Positions 58,506-64,000 of a stretch of 64,000 bases of DNA are shown here, one piece after another (the stretch's first letter is position 1; each line of letters opens with the position of its first letter). Source of the stretch: Aspergillus flavus (Eukaryota > Ascomycota > Eurotiomycetes > Eurotiales > Aspergillaceae); NCBI RefSeq assembly GCF_009017415.1, contig NC_092409.1:3410001-3474000 (forward strand), read 5' to 3'. Both the position numbers and the translations under genes were made by a program. The notes beneath the pieces are model-generated. The model was not told the origin of the DNA and made no database searches. It saw only the letters and a list, made by a program, of their open reading frames with translations.

Positions 58506-61194
58506 ATGAAAAATCTGTGGTTATGGCGTTTCTTGCCTTTGGCGTTTCGTGAGTGATGGGTGTGGAGCTCAACGTTCGATGGAAGCTGACACCTCTTGAC
58601 TACGGTCTAGTGCTACTGCAGGCGCTTGCAATGGAATCCAAGGCGCCCACCGATGTCGCTCACGAATCCCACCAGCATTCAAACCAGTCTCCAGGTGGGC
58701 CAGAAGGTTCTGGCGCTAGACCTGGAAGCCGTGAGTGTCCCGTTTGGCCTAAGCTGTTGTCGCTTTAAGCGCTAAGATAATAACGACCTCTCTAGAACAC
58801 GTTGATACCGCCCTGAAAATTCTCCGTAACTCAAAAATCCCGACCGTCACGTCCGAGAAACCGTCCGGCATATTGGGAAACACATTACATTACTTTAGAG
58901 AGGCTTTCCGCGTCCTGTTCCTGAATGGCCCGCCGTCAGATAATGCTGAGCGCCAGAAGATCCACCCAAATGTCGCCAAGGCGGTTGATGAACTCAAGAT
59001 CGCTGCGCAAAAAGATCAGAACCCCGATGCGATGTTCCTGTTAGCGGAGTTGAATTTCTACGGCAATTACACGCATCCCCGAGACTTCAAACAAGCGTTC
59101 CAGTGGTATCAGAGTCTTGCTTCGGCGACTGGGAACAGTACGGCACAGTATATGGTGGGCTTTATGTATGCGACAGGTATTGGAGGTGGAGTTGAGCGAG
59201 ACCAGGCGAAGGCGCTATTATACCATACTTTCGCCGCGGAAGGGGGAAACACGAGGTCGGAGATGACTCTTGCATATCGAAATCATGCTGGCATTGGGAT
59301 GCCCAGAAATTGCGACCATGCAACGTATTACTATAAGAAGGTTGCAGACAAGGCTATTCAGTACTTCCGATCCGGACCACCTGGGGGCCATAGTATGATC
59401 CGGGAATCATACCGTTGGGCTGACGAGGAGGGCGGCGTATATGGCGAAGGCGCTAGTGTATCTAGCTCGGGACCAAACGTCATGCGTGATGCAGCACATT
59501 CAAGCTCCGAAGCCAGCTTGGAAGATGTCCTAGAGTATTTGGACCTTATGTCGAGAAAAGGTGAACTAAAGGCTACCTTCAGTTTAGGAAAGATGCATTA
59601 CGAAGGGTCGCGAGGTCTGCCGAGGAATCTTCGAAAGGCCATGAAGTATTTCAAACAGATCACAAAGCGCTATTGGAATAAGGACGGGTCTGTGAACCCA
59701 AACCATCCGCTTGGAATTGAGAAACTAGCATCGAAAGCAGCGGGCCATATAGGGCTGATGTATCTCCGTGGTGAAGGTGTAGAGCAAAATTTTGCCACTG
59801 CTCTCACTTGGTTCAGGCGTGGAGTGACAAATGGGGATTCGCTCTGTCAACATCAGATGGGACTGATGTATCTCCACGGATATGGCGTGCAGCAGGACGC
59901 TTTCAGGGCTGCATCGTATTTCAAGTCGGCATCTGAACAAGATTTCCCCGCCGCAGAAACAAGACTGGGTGCTTTGTTTTTGGACCAAGGAGATGTCCCA
60001 ACGGCTACCCGATACTTTGAGCTAGCTGCCCGCTGGGGCTGGATGGAAGCCTTCTATTACCTGGCAGAATTGTCCAATAATGGTATTGGTAGGGAACGGC
60101 ATTGTGGAATGGCTGCATCATACTATAAAATGGTTGCAGAGCGAGCCGAGGTGATACATTCATCATTCGATGAGGCGAACACCGCGTATGAGAATGGTGA
60201 CAAAGAAAGGGCCCTCGTTGCAGCCATGATGGCCGCGGAGCAAGGTTACGAGCACGCGCAATCTAATGTGGCATTCTTGCTCGATGAGCAGCGCTCTTTG
60301 ATGTCCTTTGATCGCATCCTACCGGGTGCTAAGAAACCTCGACCGTCTCTACTTCGGAATGCTGCGTTGGCCCTTATCTATTGGACTCGTTCCGCCAAAC
60401 AGACCAACATCGATTCATTAGTTAAGATGGGTGACTATTACCTGGGCGGTATTGGTATTGCTGCAGATGCCGAGAAAGCCTCCAGTTGCTATCATAGTGC
60501 CGCTGAAGTCCATTATAGTGCACAGGCGTATTGGAACCTTGGATGGATGCATGAGAATGGCATCGCCGTGGAACAAGATTTTCACATGGCCAAACGATAC
60601 TATGATTTAGCACTTGAGACGAGTACCGAGGCCTATCTACCCGTAAAATTGAGCCTCCTGAAGCTTCGTTTACGGAGCTACTGGAACCGGATCACCAACG
60701 GCAAGATCAACTCTATTCAAGACGAAGAAGGTATGGATGCAGCAACCAATTTTAGCGATACGTTTTTGCTGACCCCATGTTCAGAGTCAAAGCCCCGGCG
60801 GACATTGAAAGAATGGATTGCCGCGTTCATTGAGAACGATGAAGAGGAGGAAGCCTATCGTGCACAGATGTACAAGCGAGCCGAGGAAGAAGACGACCTG
60901 CTATCGGGTGGTTCAGATCGACGCCATATCGACGACCGCCATGAAGATGGCTACTATGACGATCTGGAGCTCGATATCGATGAAAGCGTTTTAGAAGGCC
61001 TTATCATCGTTGCCTTAGCCGCGACTTTGCTAGTGCTTGTATACATGAGACAGCAACGGAACAGACAGAGACAAGATGGGAATGTAGGCGCCAATCCAGC
61101 AGCCCCGGGAAATGGAAATGACGACCGAGGGTTTTTCCCTCGCCCTGGAGACCCGGAGTTCGCTCAATGGGTGGCGGGCGGCGTTGGGCATTGA
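58506..61194 (+). CDS. HRD3: ER-associated degradation protein Hrd3 (SEL1-repeat)
   Basis: Partner of the Hrd1 ubiquitin ligase that recruits misfolded ER proteins. Exons are 58506-58548, 58611-58739 and 58796-61194, giving 856 aa. Splicing the first two exons yields a signal peptide (MKNLWLWRFLPLAFLLLQAL). The lumenal part has at least ten SEL1/TPR-like repeats, e.g. AQYMVGFMYATGIGGGVERD, HIGLMYLRGEGVEQNFATAL and HQMGLMYLHGYGVQQDAFRA. A single membrane segment near the C-terminus (EGLIIVALAATLLVLVYM) is followed by a short Asn/Gly-rich cytosolic tail. The type I topology and size match fungal Hrd3. Confidence 0.95.
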
Positions 61195-61575
61195 TGAAGA
61201 GCACTCATAGTCTGTATATGGTGTATTTTATGATCAATGGAAAATTTTGCTAAGTGTAGAGTAATATTCTTATGGTCAAATCTATTATACTACGCCTTTA
61301 GGCTGATCCCAGCACAGATTAACAAGCAGTTTGGTGTAGTCTAGAATGATACCTACTGAGATGTCTAAAATTGGTTTACTAGTTGTCAAAAGACGGTTCA
61401 ATATTGGTGAAAATGAATAGAAGTGGGCTCTGCAAGTCCTTGGCACATGGTCTTTTAGGTGGGTCAAGCCGCCCACTCCGTCCTCTCTTTAACTTGTATG
61501 AAAGCCGCTTCTCTGAATACCCACAAACACTGATACGATGTAATCACTTCAAGTATTGCTAGAAATTCGAAAAAA
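61195..61575. other. Intergenic, HRD3 3' region and SFR1 promoter
   Basis: 381 bp between same-strand genes; nothing else seen. Confidence 0.45.
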
Positions 61576-62488
61576 ATGCCTTCCACCGACCTCAATAGAA
61601 AGCGCCGTCGCGTTGAAAGTGCGGCTTCGGCGCTTTCCAAACCTTTCAAGTCTCCTCTCCGCCGACCACCTCAAGTCTCGGAGACCAAGCACGAGGCATT
61701 ATCCAAGGAAGAGAAAAATGTTGCGCCGAGGCCTTCTCTCAAGCATAATAATGCTGACATCAATGACGCGCGCACTCTACCTGTGATCTCATCTTCCCCG
61801 TCGTCTGCTCATGCCTTAGCTTACACAATACCTACTTCTCCCTCGAGCTTGGAGTCTCGCAAAAGAAAAGCTCAGATAAACCATCTGGCTGCATCTAAGA
61901 AGCCGGTGTTCTCTGACCCAGTCATTCTTGATCTTCAGAAGCAAGAAAGGGCGCTGCAGTCACGACTTGCTATCCTGCGATCTGAACTTGATACTGCGCA
62001 ACAAGCTCTTCAGCTCGAGTCCTCAAGCAAAGATGCAGACCTCCAATCGCTGATTACGAAGTGGAAATCTGTTAGTCAGAGCGCAGCCGAAGAGGTTTTC
62101 TCTGGGGCTCAGGAGCGTGTGGCGCGGATGGGTGGTATTAAGGCTTGGAGGGAGCGAATGAAAAATAACAATGCGCAGTGGGAGCAAGAGGAGATGGAAA
62201 CCTGGTACGGCAGCGCAGAGGCTGAAGGGGCTGATGTAGATGAAGATGAGCTGGAGGCTCGGAAGGCTGAGATGCTAAGGGACCGCAAGAAGAGTCACAA
62301 TGAGGAGCGGGAAAATAAAGAGGTTGAAGATGAGGTTCGCTTCTATTTCAGTTAATTTTCCTCATGGATATAAGGATACTAATCTCAACCAACAGGAATT
62401 CACCATGGACTTTATGTTGAAGACGTTGAATATTGACCTCAAGGTTATTGGATATGATAAAGCCCATCAGATATGGATTAAGGAATAG
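61576..62488 (+). CDS. Sfr1/Mei5 (Dds20)-like recombination mediator
   Basis: Probable partner of Swi5 that helps Rad51/Dmc1 load during homologous recombination. Exons are 61576-62334 and 62396-62488, giving 283 aa. The N-terminal 100 residues are basic and Ser/Pro-rich, like the DNA-binding arm of Sfr1. The C-terminal half has a coiled coil (ILDLQKQERALQSRLAILRS), the family block LITKWKSVSQSAAEEVFSGA, then RVARMGGIKAWRERM and, in exon 2, FTMDFMLKTLNIDLKVIGYD. The 61-nt intron removes a tail that would otherwise end in an early stop. The gene precedes a Zn2Cys6 regulator on the same strand. Confidence 0.82.
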
Positions 62489-62903
62489 TCTACGACTCTG
62501 CATACAATGGTCGGATTCTCAGCTATGGGATGACTATGCATGGTCTTCATTACATTTATTCTGTCCTTCACCATGTATAGCTATTGTTCTTATTGCGCAG
62601 CTTCAAGGGGTCTGGAGTAATCGCGTTTTCTAGGACACAATAATCAATTGAAAGATACCCCGTCTTTCCCGTAAAGGTTCACTCACGCTTACACAACGGA
62701 GAAGATCAGTGTAATTATTAAGGTTGCATATAATGCAGTTCTATCGAAGACATGGTTGGCACAAGTTCAAATTCCCCACATAATTTAATGCGGAGCAATA
62801 AAGTGGGGGGAACCGCTCTTGTTCTTATCTTTCTTTGCTATCTGTCACTCACTCACTCACCCTGTTCAGGTCAGCCATATTCTCACCAATCTTTCGATGA
62901 CTT
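62489..62903. other. Intergenic, promoter of the right-edge regulator
   Basis: 415 bp. Contains a short ctcactcactcac repeat at about 62846-62861. No gene. Confidence 0.4.
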
Positions 62904-64000
62904 ATGCCGCGGACTGCAAATTATTCTAGGGTTCTCGCCTGCGCTCGATGCTTTCGATTGAAGCGAAAATGTGACCATGCAAAACCAACCTGTGGAGAAT
63001 GCAGACGAAGAGGCGCAGAATGTCTACCAGCGAACTCTTGCAAGAATGGAGAAAACATAACCGTGCCTTTGGAATACCTGAGATATCTAGAGGCCAGAGT
63101 CGCTGATTTAGAGCATGAGTCGCGCACCTCAACAACGTCGCTGCAAACACGAGACTTTGGCGTCCAAACTGAGTCGACTGATCTGCTTACCTGCGAGTCA
63201 ATGCCTGATTGCGGTCCTGATATTGATAAGGACAACGATGCTAACACATCTCCAACGTTTTGCAGTCTTTTGGATGGCGACTTGCAGCGAAAGTCTCCGG
63301 GTTCGAATGCACATACAATCATCACATTGGGGGATTCTACAAAGTCTAGAGAAAGTGATGGATTCGACTTAATGGATACGAATGTGGATGACTCTAAACC
63401 GACAGAGATTTTTCCTCTACATGATCTTGCCGTAGTGGATGGTTATTCATTCTGGCTCGAAGAAGCGTACACCAACCTGTACTTCTCAATTACGCACTTC
63501 ATGTGGCCATTACTTGATTGCAACGCCTGGGGTTCCTGGCGTCATGACTGGAGTCTAAATGAGAAGACAGATCCATGGAAAGGGTTCTTTGTGCAGATGG
63601 TCTATGCCATTGGTTCCTTGTCATACAACGTTCTTCAGCCCGGTCAGAACCATTCAAAGCGGGCGGCTGAGATGTATTCCTCCGCGTTGGCGTACTATCC
63701 TTATGTTATGGCAGAAGCGTCCGCTATCCTTCAGATACAAGCGTCAATTCTCATGATTATCTACTCTCTTCACTGCCCTTCTTCAGGAGAGATCTCCATG
63801 TCAGTTTCTTCTATCGTTCCTTTTTGCTCAGCTACTTTGGCCGAGATACAGAAACGCATTTCTTCCGGTCTAGATAGCACCCTGGGAGATACGATGGGAG
63901 GGGGTGCCAATCTTAACGAGTTAATGTTTATCACTTGTTATATGTTAAACGAAATCATAGTGTCTGGGTGGGAACGACCGGTTTCTGCGGCCTATAGGAT
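62904..64000 (+). CDS. Zn2Cys6 transcription factor, 5' part (runs off the window)
   Basis: Open from the ATG at 62904 to the right edge without a stop (about 365 codons), so the 3' part is missing here. The binuclear zinc cluster starts at residue 13: CARCFRLKRKCDHAKPTCGE followed by CRRRGAEC, six cysteines in the canonical spacing. A short coiled-coil-like linker follows (LEYLRYLEARVADLEHE). From about residue 175 the fungal_trans region begins (GYSFWLEEAYTNLYFSITHF). The spacing between zinc cluster and middle domain and the aromatic-rich block are typical of fungal metabolic regulators. Targets are unknown; the neighbours here are housekeeping genes. Confidence 0.88.
   Translation, partial: MPRTANYSRVLACARCFRLKRKCDHAKPTCGECRRRGAECLPANSCKNGENITVPLEYLRYLEARVADLEHESRTSTTSLQTRDFGVQTESTDLLTCESMPDCGPDIDKDNDANTSPTFCSLLDGDLQRKSPGSNAHTIITLGDSTKSRESDGFDLMDTNVDDSKPTEIFPLHDLAVVDGYSFWLEEAYTNLYFSITHFMWPLLDCNAWGSWRHDWSLNEKTDPWKGFFVQMVYAIGSLSYNVLQPGQNHSKRAAEMYSSALAYYPYVMAEASAILQIQASILMIIYSLHCPSSGEISMSVSSIVPFCSATLAEIQKRISSGLDSTLGDTMGGGANLNELMFITCYMLNEIIVSGWERPVSAAYR

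Overview
The window looks like nuclear DNA of a filamentous ascomycete, almost certainly an Aspergillus. Genes are packed on both strands. Most are cut by 50-90 bp introns with GTAAGT-like donors and YAG acceptors, and they encode typical eukaryotic proteins: RNA polymerase II subunit 1, TFIID TAF9, COMPASS Swd1, lipin, Hrd3, and the Aspergillus velvet-complex methyltransferase LaeA. I do not assign a species. There is no bacterial, viral or intact transposon content.

Region 1 (0-13 kb) is accessory metabolism: a choline sulfatase, a nitrilase, a Zn2Cys6 regulator on the opposite strand, a cupin, an FAD/Rieske oxidoreductase, an amdS-type amidase and a short-chain dehydrogenase. Nitrilase, amidase, oxidoreductases and a dedicated regulator together suggest a small catabolic or specialised-metabolite cluster that releases ammonia from nitriles or amides. 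This is inference from neighbourhood.

Region 2 (14-18 kb) holds a Mn superoxide dismutase without a clear targeting peptide, a small unknown protein and a secreted GH47 alpha-1,2-mannosidase. It is followed by 3.5 kb with no intact gene, containing one decayed coding relic near 19.2-19.9 kb.

Region 3 (21.5-41.2 kb) is housekeeping: trifunctional histidine biosynthesis protein, UTP11, CMC1, TAF9, lipin, a membrane-anchored fibronectin-III/coiled-coil protein, THG1, TMA23, an intron-containing tRNA (best read as Val-CAC) and a WDR89-like WD40 protein.

Region 4 (41.2-52.2 kb) begins with about 6.2 kb lacking convincing genes, apart from splice-like signals on the minus strand at 46.4-46.8 kb. 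laeA follows, convergent with SWD1, so two chromatin-linked regulators of fungal secondary metabolism are neighbours.

Region 5 (52.2-64 kb) has RPB1, with a degenerate CTD and a 16-nt last coding exon, HRD3, an SFR1/MEI5-like recombination mediator and the 5' part of another Zn2Cys6 regulator running off the right edge. All exon boundaries were inferred by eye from splice consensus and reading-frame continuity.
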